The notes under the pieces are model-generated. The model ran no database searches. It had not been told where the DNA came from and saw nothing but the letters and a program-made list of their open reading frames with translations. A stretch of DNA of 64,000 nt from Niveispirillum sp048066115. GTDB taxonomy: Bacteria; Pseudomonadota; Alphaproteobacteria; Azospirillales; Azospirillaceae. The DNA lies in contig NZ_JBLTYX010000006.1 of assembly GCF_048066115.1 (NCBI RefSeq), positions 222,332 through 286,331 of the forward strand. The letters run 5' to 3'. Shown here piece after piece: positions 43,666 through 53,459 of the stretch (the stretch's first letter is position 1; every line of letters begins with the position of its first letter). Position numbers and translations under genes: made by a program.

Positions 43666-43700
43666 CAAAACCCGTCAACCGGTTTCCCGATTGACGGGTT
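43665..43700 (-). terminator. Rho-independent terminator of prfC
   Basis: On the minus strand, 14 bases past the prfC stop, AACCCGTCAA and TTGACGGGTT form a ten-base-pair stem with a 12-nt loop, followed by TTTTGTC. It separates prfC from the marR operator, which it directly abuts. Confidence 0.75.
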
Positions 43701-43713
43701 CAGCAACTGCCGC

Positions 43714-45330
43714 TCAGGCCGCCGCCGTCGTCACGCTCTTGTTCTGCTCGCGGGTCTTCAGGAACCGCAGGGCCGGGAAATCCTCCTGCGCGCGGTTCAG
43801 CTGCCAGCCATTGCGGGCCAGATAGACCAGGGCACCGTCATGATCCTCGGCAATGTCGGCGCGGCGGCTGTCGATGAAGTTCTTCAGCGCCACCGCATCG
43901 TCGCTTTCCACCCAGCGGGCGGCGTCATAACCGGCCGTCTCGAACCGCGCCTTCATGCCGTATTCGGCCTCAATGCGGGCGGCCAGCACTTCGAACTGCA
44001 GCTGTCCGACGACGCCGACCACCCAGTCGGCACCGACCACCGGCTTGAACACCTGGGACGCGCCCTCCTCGGCGAAATGCTCCAGCGCCTTGCGCAGGTG
44101 CTTCACCTTCATCGGGTCATCCAGGCGCACGCGCTGCAGCAGTTCCGGCGCGAAGCTGGGCACGCCGGTGTAACGCAGTTCCTCCCCCTCGGTCAGCGTG
44201 TCGCCGATGCGCAGCGTGCCGTGGTTGGGAATGCCGATGATGTCGCCGGGGAACGCATCCTCCGCCAGCTCACGGTCGCGCGCCAGGAACAGCACGGCAT
44301 TGTTCACGGCCAGGATCTTGCCGGAACGCATATGCTTCAGCTTGGTGCCGCGCTTGAAATGGCCGGAACACAGACGGAAGAAGGCGATGCGGTCGCGGTG
44401 GTTGGGGTCCATGTTGGCCTGGACCTTGAACACGAAGCCGGTGACCTTGCCCTCGTCGGGTTCCACCGCACGGCTGTCGGCCTTCTGCGGGCGCGGCGGC
44501 GGCGCATATTCGGCCAGACCCAGCAGCAGCTCGCGCACGCCGAAATTATTGATGGCGGAACCGAAGAACACCGGCGTCTGGTGGCCTTCGCGATAGGTCT
44601 CCAGGCTGAAGGGCGGGCACAGTTCCCGCACCATGGCCACATCCTCGCGCAGCTTGGCGGCCTGATCGGCGGGGATCAGCTTGTCGATCTGCGGATCGTC
44701 GACGCCATGGCATTCGATGCCCTCCGTCGCCACGTCGCCCGACTTGCGATCCATCAGGATCAGCCGGTCGCGGATCAGATCGTAACAGCCGCGGAAATCC
44801 GAACCCGACCCGATGGGCCAGGAGGCGGGCGTCACCTCCAGCTGCAGGTCGCGCTCCACCTCGTCCATCAGTTCGAACGGATCGCGGGCCTCGCGGTCCA
44901 TCTTGTTGATGAAGGTGATGATCGGCACGTCGCGCATGCGGCACACCTCGAACAGCTTGCGCGTCTGCGCCTCGATGCCTTTGGCGGCGTCGATGACCAT
45001 GACGGCGCTGTCCACGGCGGTCAGCGTGCGATAGGTGTCTTCGGAAAAGTCTTCGTGGCCCGGCGTATCCACCAGGTTGAAGGTGCGGTCGGCATAATCG
45101 AAATTCATCACCGATGCGGTGACGGAAATGCCGCGCTCCCGCTCCACCTTCATCCAGTCCGACCGCGCACGCCGCTGCTCGCCCCGCGCCTTCACGGCAC
45201 CCGCCATCTGGATGGCGCCGCCGAACAGCAGCAGCTTCTCCGTCAGCGTCGTCTTACCCGCGTCGGGATGGGCGATGATGGCGAAGGTGCGGCGCTTGGA
45301 GACTTCCGTCTCAAGGATATTGTCGGGCAT
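43714..45330 (-). CDS. prfC: Peptide chain release factor 3
   Basis: This 538-residue translational GTPase recycles RF1/RF2 after termination. The G1 motif is AHPDAGKTT (20-28). ERERGISVTASVMNFDY, DTPGHEDFSEDTYRTL and FINKMDREARDP follow, then the RF3-specific domains (RFKRLCSGHFKRGTKLKHMR-like and GAVGQLQFEVLAARIEAEYG-like segments). The start ATG is clean. A cold-shock-type DEAD helicase lies upstream with its own terminator between them. Confidence 0.96.
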   Translation of the reverse strand: MPDNILETEVSKRRTFAIIAHPDAGKTTLTEKLLLFGGAIQMAGAVKARGEQRRARSDWMKVERERGISVTASVMNFDYADRTFNLVDTPGHEDFSEDTYRTLTAVDSAVMVIDAAKGIEAQTRKLFEVCRMRDVPIITFINKMDREARDPFELMDEVERDLQLEVTPASWPIGSGSDFRGCYDLIRDRLILMDRKSGDVATEGIECHGVDDPQIDKLIPADQAAKLREDVAMVRELCPPFSLETYREGHQTPVFFGSAINNFGVRELLLGLAEYAPPPRPQKADSRAVEPDEGKVTGFVFKVQANMDPNHRDRIAFFRLCSGHFKRGTKLKHMRSGKILAVNNAVLFLARDRELAEDAFPGDIIGIPNHGTLRIGDTLTEGEELRYTGVPSFAPELLQRVRLDDPMKVKHLRKALEHFAEEGASQVFKPVVGADWVVGVVGQLQFEVLAARIEAEYGMKARFETAGYDAARWVESDDAVALKNFIDSRRADIAEDHDGALVYLARNGWQLNRAQEDFPALRFLKTREQNKSVTTAAA

Positions 45331-45397
45331 GGACGCTACTCTCAGACGGAACGGCTTTGCGTTGGTGGATTAGCGGAAGCCGGTTGAAACTTGAAAT

Positions 45398-45437
45398 GAA
45401 AAAGCCCCTCCCCCGCCCAGCGGCGGGAGAGGGGCTT
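45398..45437 (-). terminator. Rho-independent terminator of the DEAD-box helicase
   Basis: On the minus strand, 13 bases past the helicase stop, AAGCCCCTCTCCCGCC and its near-perfect complement (one mismatch) form a 16-base stem with a four-base loop, followed by a run of five T. It separates the helicase from prfC. Confidence 0.85.
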
Positions 45438-45449
45438 GTCTTTCAGCGA

Positions 45450-47216
<1,767 letters not shown>

Positions 47217-47649
47217 GGAACGTGCTTTCTTGGAACAAACCAAACGCTCCGCCAACGCCGGCCTTATAAAGGTCCGGACGCGAAAGAGCGCAAAGGGTGA
47301 CGGACAGCGGGATCGTCCCGACGCCGACGGTTGCGCTGGAGCGGCTCGATTTGTTCGGAAAGCGAAGGGCGGCACCATCAAGGAGTGATGGGCAGCGACA
47401 CGACCCGACTTTCATCATTCGGGGCGTATCTTGATGGCGGCATGGATAACCGCCGGGGGCCCCACAGCCACTCGGTACGGGCCGGAATATGCCGCCCCCC
47501 TGCCCTTCGCACCAGCGAAATCGCTCCCGCCCCGCCACAGGGCTGGGCAGCGCCGGGCGCAGGTCGGGCCACCTTGCAACATTTCACTGGGGCCACTTTA
47601 GCGGCTTGAGCCAATCGGAGAAGCAGCGTAAGTTACATTCAGGTTTTAC
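47217..47649. other. 433-nt intergenic region between divergent helicase and TonB-C-like genes
   Basis: This is the only gene-free stretch over 300 nt. On the minus side it should contain the helicase promoter and a leader; CTTTATAAGG at about 47262-47272 is the only AT-rich patch there. On the plus side TTGAGC (47607-47612), a 17-nt spacer and TAAGTT form a weak promoter candidate for the following gene, which has GGAGG four bases before its ATG. I see no RNA gene or convincing small frame. Confidence 0.45.
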
Positions 47650-48732
47650 TTGACATTCGTCGGAGGTTGCATGTTTGCAACGAAATTGATCCCCGTCGCA
47701 GCTTGCGCACTATTGCTGGCGAGCCCAGTACAGGCGGCAAGCACTTGGCAGGAAGCCAACAAGGCTTCTGTGGCCTTGATGGTGGAAGGCAAGCTGCAAC
47801 AGGCCTTCGACTTGGCCTGGCAGGCGGCGGAACTGTATGAGAAGGCGCCCAATTACAAGGCCGGCAATCACGAACGCCTGCTGCTGAACGCGGCCGACAT
47901 CTTCCTGCAGACCCAGAACCCGGCCAAGACGCCGGATATCATGCAGAAGGCGCTGACCGCCATCAGCCGGCATGTGCCCGCCGGCGCGCCGGAAACCATC
48001 GCGCTGAACGAACAGCTGGCCAAGGCCTATCTGGTCAATGGCGATGCGGGCAAGGCCAAGATCGTCTATGAACGGGTGGCCAGCCTGTATGAGAAGAATT
48101 TCGGTGCCGACAGTGTGGGCAGCGTCAATGCGCAGCTGGAACTGGTGCGCACCGCCAAGGCCGCCCGTGATCCGGCCACGGCCCAGCGTTACCTAGACCG
48201 TATCGATGGCCTGACCAAGGGCCTGGCCGCCGACCACCCGATCCGCCTGCAGGTGGAATTCGAACAGGCGATGGCCGCCATCGATGCCGGCCGCGACAGC
48301 GCCGCCGCGGCACAGTTCCGATCCATCGTGAAACAAGCCAAGCCATCGGAGAATGTCGCCGTGCGCAGCTTGGCACGCGACAGTTTCGGCATGCTGGCCT
48401 TCATCGCGCAGCGCCAGGGCGACCCGCAGACCGAGGACCGGATGGTGGAGGCCACACGCGGCCTGCCCCAGCATGTCGGCGGGCCGCAGCCGCTGTTCCG
48501 GTCGGTGCCGGAAGTGGGTGACAGCTTCGGTTCCGCCACAATGGAACTGCGCGTCTCCACAGCCGACGGCAAGGTGAAGGAAGTGCGGGTCGTGGAAAGC
48601 TCAGGCGACCCGCGATATATCGCGATCATGAGCAAGTCCGTCCTGAACTGGCGGTTTCAGCCGACGGCCGGTGAAGGGGCTTCTGGCGCATTGGTCACCG
48701 TGCGCCAGAGCGTCAACAACGCCGCCAGCTAA
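47650..48732 (+). CDS. Secreted TPR protein with C-terminal TonB-like domain (pair 2, first)
   Basis: This 360-residue protein has a signal peptide (ending SPVQAAS), helical repeats from ~25 to ~270 (WQEANKASVALMVEGKLQQA, AWQAAELYEKAPNYKAG and further TPR-like pairs), and a TonB-C-like end (ATMELRVSTADGKVKEVRVVESSGDPRYIAIMSKSVLNWRFQPTAG in consecutive segments). It lacks a membrane anchor and Pro-rich region. Domain order is the reverse of pair 1, where TonB-C comes first. The following gene is a close paralogue. Function is unknown; periplasmic. Confidence 0.72.
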   Translation: MTFVGGCMFATKLIPVAACALLLASPVQAASTWQEANKASVALMVEGKLQQAFDLAWQAAELYEKAPNYKAGNHERLLLNAADIFLQTQNPAKTPDIMQKALTAISRHVPAGAPETIALNEQLAKAYLVNGDAGKAKIVYERVASLYEKNFGADSVGSVNAQLELVRTAKAARDPATAQRYLDRIDGLTKGLAADHPIRLQVEFEQAMAAIDAGRDSAAAAQFRSIVKQAKPSENVAVRSLARDSFGMLAFIAQRQGDPQTEDRMVEATRGLPQHVGGPQPLFRSVPEVGDSFGSATMELRVSTADGKVKEVRVVESSGDPRYIAIMSKSVLNWRFQPTAGEGASGALVTVRQSVNNAAS

Positions 48733-48753
48733 GGCGAACCAATGACGTGAAAA

Positions 48754-48837
48754 ACCACCTTGTGGTGGTGATGTGATTGCACATGCACCCCCTGAGCGAT
48801 ATCCTGAAAAGCGGGGTATCGCTCAAGGGGTTTTTTT
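48754..48837 (+). promoter_or_regulatory. Hairpin ladder ending in a terminator-like stem that holds the next gene's ribosome site
   Basis: Three stems succeed each other: ACCACC-TTGT-GGTGGT (48754-48769), GGTGATGTG with CACAT-G-CACC (48767-48789, one bulge), and a 16-bp stem with one mismatch between 48788-48804 and 48814-48830. The last is followed by seven T at 48831-48837 and then directly by the ATG at 48838. The 3' arm ends in AAGGGG, the only ribosome-site candidate for that gene, seven bases before ATG. The stem therefore looks like a terminator and also hides the ribosome site. Confidence 0.7.
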
Positions 48838-49950
48838 ATGCGCGTTCCAGCCATTGCCACCTGTCTTTTGCTGTTCACGGCCCAGCCGGCCATGGCCATG
48901 ACTTGGCAGGAGGCGAACAAGGCGTCCGTCGCCCTGATGAACGAGGGCAAGCTGAAGCAGGCCTTCGATCTGGCTTGGCAGGCGGCGGAGCTTTATGAGC
49001 AGTCGCCCACCTACAAGGCCGCAAGCCATGAAAGGCTGCTGCTGAACGCGCTGGACATCTTCCTGCAGACCGAAGAGGTGCGGGAGACACCGGCCACCGT
49101 GCGCAAGGCCATCATGGCGCTCAAGCGGCATGTACCCGACGAGGACCCGACGCTGATCGCCCTGTCGGAACAATTGGCGCTTTCCTATGACCGGGTTGGC
49201 GATTTCCAGGCCGCGCAGGACGCGCGCGATCGCGTGATCAGCCTTTACGCCAGGAACCATGGCGAGGATTCGGTGGGCCACCTGCTGGCCCTGATCAACC
49301 AGGCCCGGCAATTGAAGCAGGTGCAGGACATCACGGTCACCCGCAAATACCTGGACCGCGCCACCGCCGTCATCGCCGGCCTGCCGCCCAACAATGCCAC
49401 GCGCCTGATGGTGGAATACGAACACGCCCTGCTGACCCTGGAGGATGAGCGCAAGGACGAGGCCCGGGCCCTGTTCCAGTCCATCGCCGAACGGGGCGAG
49501 ACGGTGCGTGACAATCCGGCCGTGGGCAATATCCTGCGCCCCACCTATGGCATGCTGGCCTATATCGCCTTCAAGCGTGGGGACGAGGCGGCATTGGACC
49601 GGATGGTGGAAGCCACGCGCGGCCTGCCGCTGCCGGCCGGCGAAACCGCCCCGCTGTTCCGGGAGGCGCCGGACATGCCGGGCGGCGACCGGCTGGCCCT
49701 GTCCGGATCGGCCACGGTGGAATACAAGGTCTCCACCGCCGACGGCCGGGTTTCGGAAATCAGGATCCTGGATCGCTCGGGAAATCCGCAATATGCCGAA
49801 CTGGCCGTGAAGGCCGTCGGCAAATGGCGCTACCAGCCCACGGCACCTGTCGGGTCGCCGGGCCAACTGGTGACCTTCAACCAGTCCTTCCGATACCAGT
49901 ACGAGAACGACAAGCCGGAACTGGGCAGCCGGTTGAAGCGGCGGAACTGA
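48838..49950 (+). CDS. Secreted TPR protein with C-terminal TonB-like domain (pair 2, second)
   Basis: This 370-residue paralogue of the previous gene has a signal peptide ending AQPAMAM. Near-identical early repeats follow (TWQEANKASVALMNEGKLKQ, FDLAWQAAELYEQSPTYKA, HERLLLNALDIFLQT), with more divergent middle repeats. The TonB-C end is VEYKVSTADGRVSEIRILDRSGNPQYAELAVKAVGKWRYQPTA in consecutive segments. The ATG directly follows the T-run of a terminator-like hairpin, so its expression probably depends on read-through or refolding of that structure. The gene ends before copy C of the triple-hairpin element. Confidence 0.72.
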   Translation: MRVPAIATCLLLFTAQPAMAMTWQEANKASVALMNEGKLKQAFDLAWQAAELYEQSPTYKAASHERLLLNALDIFLQTEEVRETPATVRKAIMALKRHVPDEDPTLIALSEQLALSYDRVGDFQAAQDARDRVISLYARNHGEDSVGHLLALINQARQLKQVQDITVTRKYLDRATAVIAGLPPNNATRLMVEYEHALLTLEDERKDEARALFQSIAERGETVRDNPAVGNILRPTYGMLAYIAFKRGDEAALDRMVEATRGLPLPAGETAPLFREAPDMPGGDRLALSGSATVEYKVSTADGRVSEIRILDRSGNPQYAELAVKAVGKWRYQPTAPVGSPGQLVTFNQSFRYQYENDKPELGSRLKRRN

Positions 49951-49984
49951 TAGTCAGCCCAAGACCAGCGACATTCATGCCGCT

Positions 49985-50059
49985 GGCCGGCGACTGCCGG
50001 CCCGGCGCACATGCGCCGTGAGCCAAGCCCACGGATGTGGGCGCCCGGCGATTGAGGGA
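49985..50059 (-). repeat. Triple-hairpin interspersed element, copy C
   Basis: Read on the minus strand the stems are GCCCAC-ATCC-GTGGGC (50042-50027), CGGCGCA-TG-TGCGCCG (50018-50003) and GGCCGGC-AGTC-GCCGGCC (50002-49985). The linker CTTGGCTCACG is identical to copy A. TTTTCGT and TCCCTCA precede it, as in copy A. It begins just past the stop of glgP and is oriented with it, between convergent genes. Confidence 0.8.
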
Positions 50060-50073
50060 GCACGAAAAGATTA

Positions 50074-52557
50074 TCAATCCCCCTCCCCCGTCAGCGGCGG
50101 CACCGGCGCCACGCCCCAGATTTCGCGCGCATACTCCAGGATGGTGCGGTCGGACGAGAACCAGCCCATGCCGGCGGTGTTCAGGATGGCCTTGGCCGTC
50201 CATTCGTCGCGGTCGCGATAGAGCGAAACAGCGGCGGCGTGGGTGTTGCGGTAATCCTCGAAATCGGCGGTGACCAGGAAATGGTCGCCATGCAGCAGCG
50301 CATCGACGATGGGGCGGAAGCGGCCGGGATCGTCGAGGCTGAAGGTCCCGCCGCCGATCATGTCCAGGGCCCGCTTCAGGTGCGGGTTGGCCCCCACCAC
50401 CTGGCGCGGATCGAAACCGCCCGCGTCGCGCAGATCCTGCACCTCCGCCGCGTTCAGGCCGAAGATAAAGATATTGTCGGCGCCGACATGGTCGCGCATT
50501 TCGACATTGGCCCCATCCAGAGTGCCGATGGTCAGGGCACCGTTCAGGGCCAGCTTCATGTTGCCGGTGCCGGACGCCTCCATCCCCGCCGTTGAAATCT
50601 GTTCCGACAGGTCGGCGGCGGGCATGATGATCTCCGCCTGGCTGACATTGTAATTGGGCAGCATCACCAGCTTCAGCCGGTTGCGCACGGCCGGGTCATT
50701 GTTCACCACCCGGGCGATGTCGTTGGCCAGCTTGATGATCAGCTTGGCCTGATGATAGGCGGGTGCTGCCTTGCCGGCCAGGATCTTGGTGACGGGCACG
50801 AAATCGCGGGTCGGGTTGTCCCGTATCTCGTTATAGAGCGCGACGGTCTGCAACAGGTTCAGCAACTGGCGCTTATATTCATGGATGCGCTTCACCTGCA
50901 CGTCGAACAGGCTGTCGACATCGACGTCGATGCGCAGGGTGCGGGCGATAGTGGCGGCCAGACGCTTCTTGTTCTGGCGCTTGGCGCGGCGGAACTCCTC
51001 GGCGAAGACCGGGTCCCCCACACGGTCCCGCAGGGCGGCCAGTTGTTCCAGATCGGTGATCCAGCCATCGCCGATACGGCTGCTGATCAGGCGCGACAGC
51101 GCCGGGTTGGCCTGATGCAGCCAGCGGCGTGGGGTGATGCCGTTGGTCTTGTTGGTGATGCGGTCGGGGAAAATGCGGTGATAATCGGCGAACACCGTCT
51201 GTTTCATCAGGTCAGTATGCAGGGCCGACACGCCATTGACCTTGTGGCTGCCCAGGAAGGCCAGCCCGCCCATGCGCACGCGCCGTCCCCCCACCTCATC
51301 GATCAGGGACAGGCGGCGGATCATATCCATATCGGAACGATCCCAGACGCTCTGCAGGAACCGGGCATTGATGTCGTAGATGATCTGCATGTGCCGGGGC
51401 AGCACGCGCTCCATCATCGCCACCGGCCAGCTTTCCAGCGCCTCGGGCAGCAGCGTGTGGTTGGTATAGCTGAAGGTGCGGCGGGTAATGTCCCAGGCCT
51501 TGTCCCAGTCCAGGCCATGCATATCGATCAGGATGCGCATCAGTTCGGCGATACCGATGGCCGGATGGGTGTCGTTCAGCTGGATCGCGGCTTTTTCCGG
51601 CAGCGCATCGAAATCCCGGTGATGCTGCATATAGCGGCGCAGGATGTCCTGGATGGACGCGCTGGTGAAGAAATATTCCTGCTTGAAGCGCAGTTCGCGC
51701 CCAACCTCCGTCGCGTCGTTGGGATAGAGCACGCGTGACAGGTTCTCCGACAGGACCTTGTCTTCCACCGCCTTCAGATAGTCGCCGTCATTGAAGCGGG
51801 TGAAGTCGAAATCACTCAAGGCGCGGGCCGACCACAGGCGCAGGGTATTGATCGTTTCGCCACCGTAACCGACGACGGGCGTGTCGAAGGCCATGGCATG
51901 GACGGTTTCGGTATCCACCCAGCGCCGCCGTTCCACCCCGGCCCCGTCGATATAGGTCTCCACCCTTCCGTGGAAATGGATCGGGTACAGCACCTCCGGC
52001 CGGGCGAATTCCCACGGATTGCCGAAGCGCAGCCAATTGTCGGGGAATTCGACCTGCCAGCCCTGGTCGAAGCGCTGTTCGAACAAGCCATATTCATAGC
52101 GGATGCCATAGCCATAGGCCGGCAGATGCTGGGTCGCCATGCTGTCCAGGAAGCAGGCAGCCAGACGGCCCAGCCCGCCATTGCCCAGGGCCGGATCGGG
52201 TTCCGCCTCCAGCACCTCTTCCAACCGCAGGCCCAACTGGTCCACCGCCTCGCGGCAGGCCTCCGTCAGGCCCAGATTGTCCAGGTTGTTGTGCAGCAGC
52301 CGGCCGACCAGGAATTCCATGGAGAAGTAATAGATGCGCTTGGCATCGGCGGTGTAGACGCCGCGCGTCGTGTCCATCCAGCGATCGACCACCCGGTCGC
52401 GCACGGATAATGCCCCGGTATTGAACCAGTCGCGGCGCGTCGCCGTCTTGGCATCCTTGCCCACCGAATAAACCAGCCATTCCAGGAAGGAACGCTTCAG
52501 CGCATCGACATCGACAGCCTTGCGGCCGATTTCACGCGAACGGTAACGGGCATCCAT
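50074..52557 (-). CDS. glgP: Glycogen/maltodextrin phosphorylase
   Basis: This 827-residue GT35 enzyme releases glucose 1-phosphate from alpha-1,4-glucans. YYFSMEFLVGRLLHNNL and PALGNGGLGRLAACFLDSMAT mark the N-terminal half. IQLNDTHPAIGIAELMRI and NKTNGITPRRWL follow, and the PLP-binding lysine is in EASGTGNMKLALNG. The ATG at 52557 opens a normal-length protein; there is no strong ribosome site. No other glycogen genes are adjacent. The stop codon TGA is followed by TAA and the copy C repeat. Confidence 0.95.
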   Translation of the reverse strand: MDARYRSREIGRKAVDVDALKRSFLEWLVYSVGKDAKTATRRDWFNTGALSVRDRVVDRWMDTTRGVYTADAKRIYYFSMEFLVGRLLHNNLDNLGLTEACREAVDQLGLRLEEVLEAEPDPALGNGGLGRLAACFLDSMATQHLPAYGYGIRYEYGLFEQRFDQGWQVEFPDNWLRFGNPWEFARPEVLYPIHFHGRVETYIDGAGVERRRWVDTETVHAMAFDTPVVGYGGETINTLRLWSARALSDFDFTRFNDGDYLKAVEDKVLSENLSRVLYPNDATEVGRELRFKQEYFFTSASIQDILRRYMQHHRDFDALPEKAAIQLNDTHPAIGIAELMRILIDMHGLDWDKAWDITRRTFSYTNHTLLPEALESWPVAMMERVLPRHMQIIYDINARFLQSVWDRSDMDMIRRLSLIDEVGGRRVRMGGLAFLGSHKVNGVSALHTDLMKQTVFADYHRIFPDRITNKTNGITPRRWLHQANPALSRLISSRIGDGWITDLEQLAALRDRVGDPVFAEEFRRAKRQNKKRLAATIARTLRIDVDVDSLFDVQVKRIHEYKRQLLNLLQTVALYNEIRDNPTRDFVPVTKILAGKAAPAYHQAKLIIKLANDIARVVNNDPAVRNRLKLVMLPNYNVSQAEIIMPAADLSEQISTAGMEASGTGNMKLALNGALTIGTLDGANVEMRDHVGADNIFIFGLNAAEVQDLRDAGGFDPRQVVGANPHLKRALDMIGGGTFSLDDPGRFRPIVDALLHGDHFLVTADFEDYRNTHAAAVSLYRDRDEWTAKAILNTAGMGWFSSDRTILEYAREIWGVAPVPPLTGEGD

Positions 52558-52668
52558 GGGCAGGCGGGCTTTCAATGGCAACGATAACAGAAGGATATTC
52601 CATTCGGCCCTGCCGCCATCGACTTGGCAATGGAAAACCGATGCCCCGATCATCAGCATAGTCGGGGC

Positions 52669-52697
52669 TTGACGCAATGGTACATTGGTACCAAATT
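52669..52697 (+). promoter_or_regulatory. Promoter candidate with palindromic operator
   Basis: TTGACG (52669-52674), a 17-nt spacer and CAAATT (52692-52697) fit a sigma-70 promoter for the gene at 52724. The perfect palindrome TTGGTACCAA (52685-52694) lies between and over the -10 box, a usual place for a repressor site. A separate GCCCCGA/TCGGGGC inverted repeat lies just upstream (52643-52668). Confidence 0.45.
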
Positions 52698-52723
52698 ACC
52701 GGAAACATCTGAAGAGCGGCGTT

Positions 52724-52972
52724 ATGATCGAACGTATTCAAACAGGCGTCCGGTTGGAGAAGGGAATCGTCAAGGTGCTGAAGGGCCTTGCCGAATATCT
52801 GGATCTCAGCCTGGGCGAGCTGCTGGAGGGCATGGCCCTGCATAATTTCGAAGGCAAAGTGCCGTTCAGCCCGCAAACCCAGGCCAAGATCGCGCAGATG
52901 AAGGACATCTACGGCGTGCAACTGACCGCCGCCGACAGCCATCACCTTGTCGAAGGGGCGACCCGTGACTGA
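52724..52972 (+). CDS. Small protein with ribbon-helix-helix-like start (82 aa)
   Basis: The family is not recognised for certain. The first half (TGVRLEKGIVKVLKGLAEYL, then DLSLGELLEGM) has the strand-helix-turn-helix spacing of ribbon-helix-helix DNA-binding proteins. The second half (PFSPQTQAKIAQMKDIYGVQL) is unknown. A palindrome over its promoter fits self-regulation. ATG 52724 gives the compact start MIERIQTG; the upstream in-frame start would begin inside the palindrome. It overlaps the next gene by eight bases, suggesting coupled translation. Confidence 0.6.
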   Translation: MIERIQTGVRLEKGIVKVLKGLAEYLDLSLGELLEGMALHNFEGKVPFSPQTQAKIAQMKDIYGVQLTAADSHHLVEGATRD

Positions 52973-53381
52973 CCAGACGCAGACGCCGATAACATCGCAG
53001 GAACTGGACATGTTCCTGCGCAGCAGCATTGATCCCGCCCGGTTCAGCCACGTGGTGCATCTGCGCATGGCCTATGCCACCATCCGCCACCATGGGCTGG
53101 AAACGGGACTACATCTTTACCGCCACGCCCTGTGTCGGTTCCTGGAACAGGTGGGCAAGCCGGACCGCTACCATGTTACGGTAACCACCGCCTTCATGGC
53201 TGTGGTTGCCGACCGGATGGGACGAGACGGCGCGCCGGACAGCTGGGTTGAATTCCATGCAGCCAATCCCGATTTGAGCCGGCGTGACTGCCTGTCCCGC
53301 TGGTACAGCCCGGAACTGCTGGACAGCGACCAGGCCCGCCGGTCCTTCGTCCTGCCGGACCGGGCATCGTCGCTGCATTGA
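52965..53381 (+). CDS. Conserved hypothetical protein (138 aa)
   Basis: The start is a GTG in the end of the preceding gene with AAGGGG six bases upstream. The central part (FSHVVHLRMAYATIRHHG, then DRYHVTVTTAFMAVVADRM) recalls a widespread uncharacterised helical family with conserved H..HLR.A and YH.T.T patterns. I cannot name its function. There is no signal peptide or membrane segment. With the RHH-like gene before it this forms a two-gene unit whose purpose is open. Confidence 0.6.
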   Translation: MTDQTQTPITSQELDMFLRSSIDPARFSHVVHLRMAYATIRHHGLETGLHLYRHALCRFLEQVGKPDRYHVTVTTAFMAVVADRMGRDGAPDSWVEFHAANPDLSRRDCLSRWYSPELLDSDQARRSFVLPDRASSLH

Positions 53382-53459
53382 CGTGGATGGAGGATTGGTG
53401 GTTCAAGCGACTTCCGGCATCATCGGCAGAAAATGTGCGCGTCCACGACAACCGGGCTT

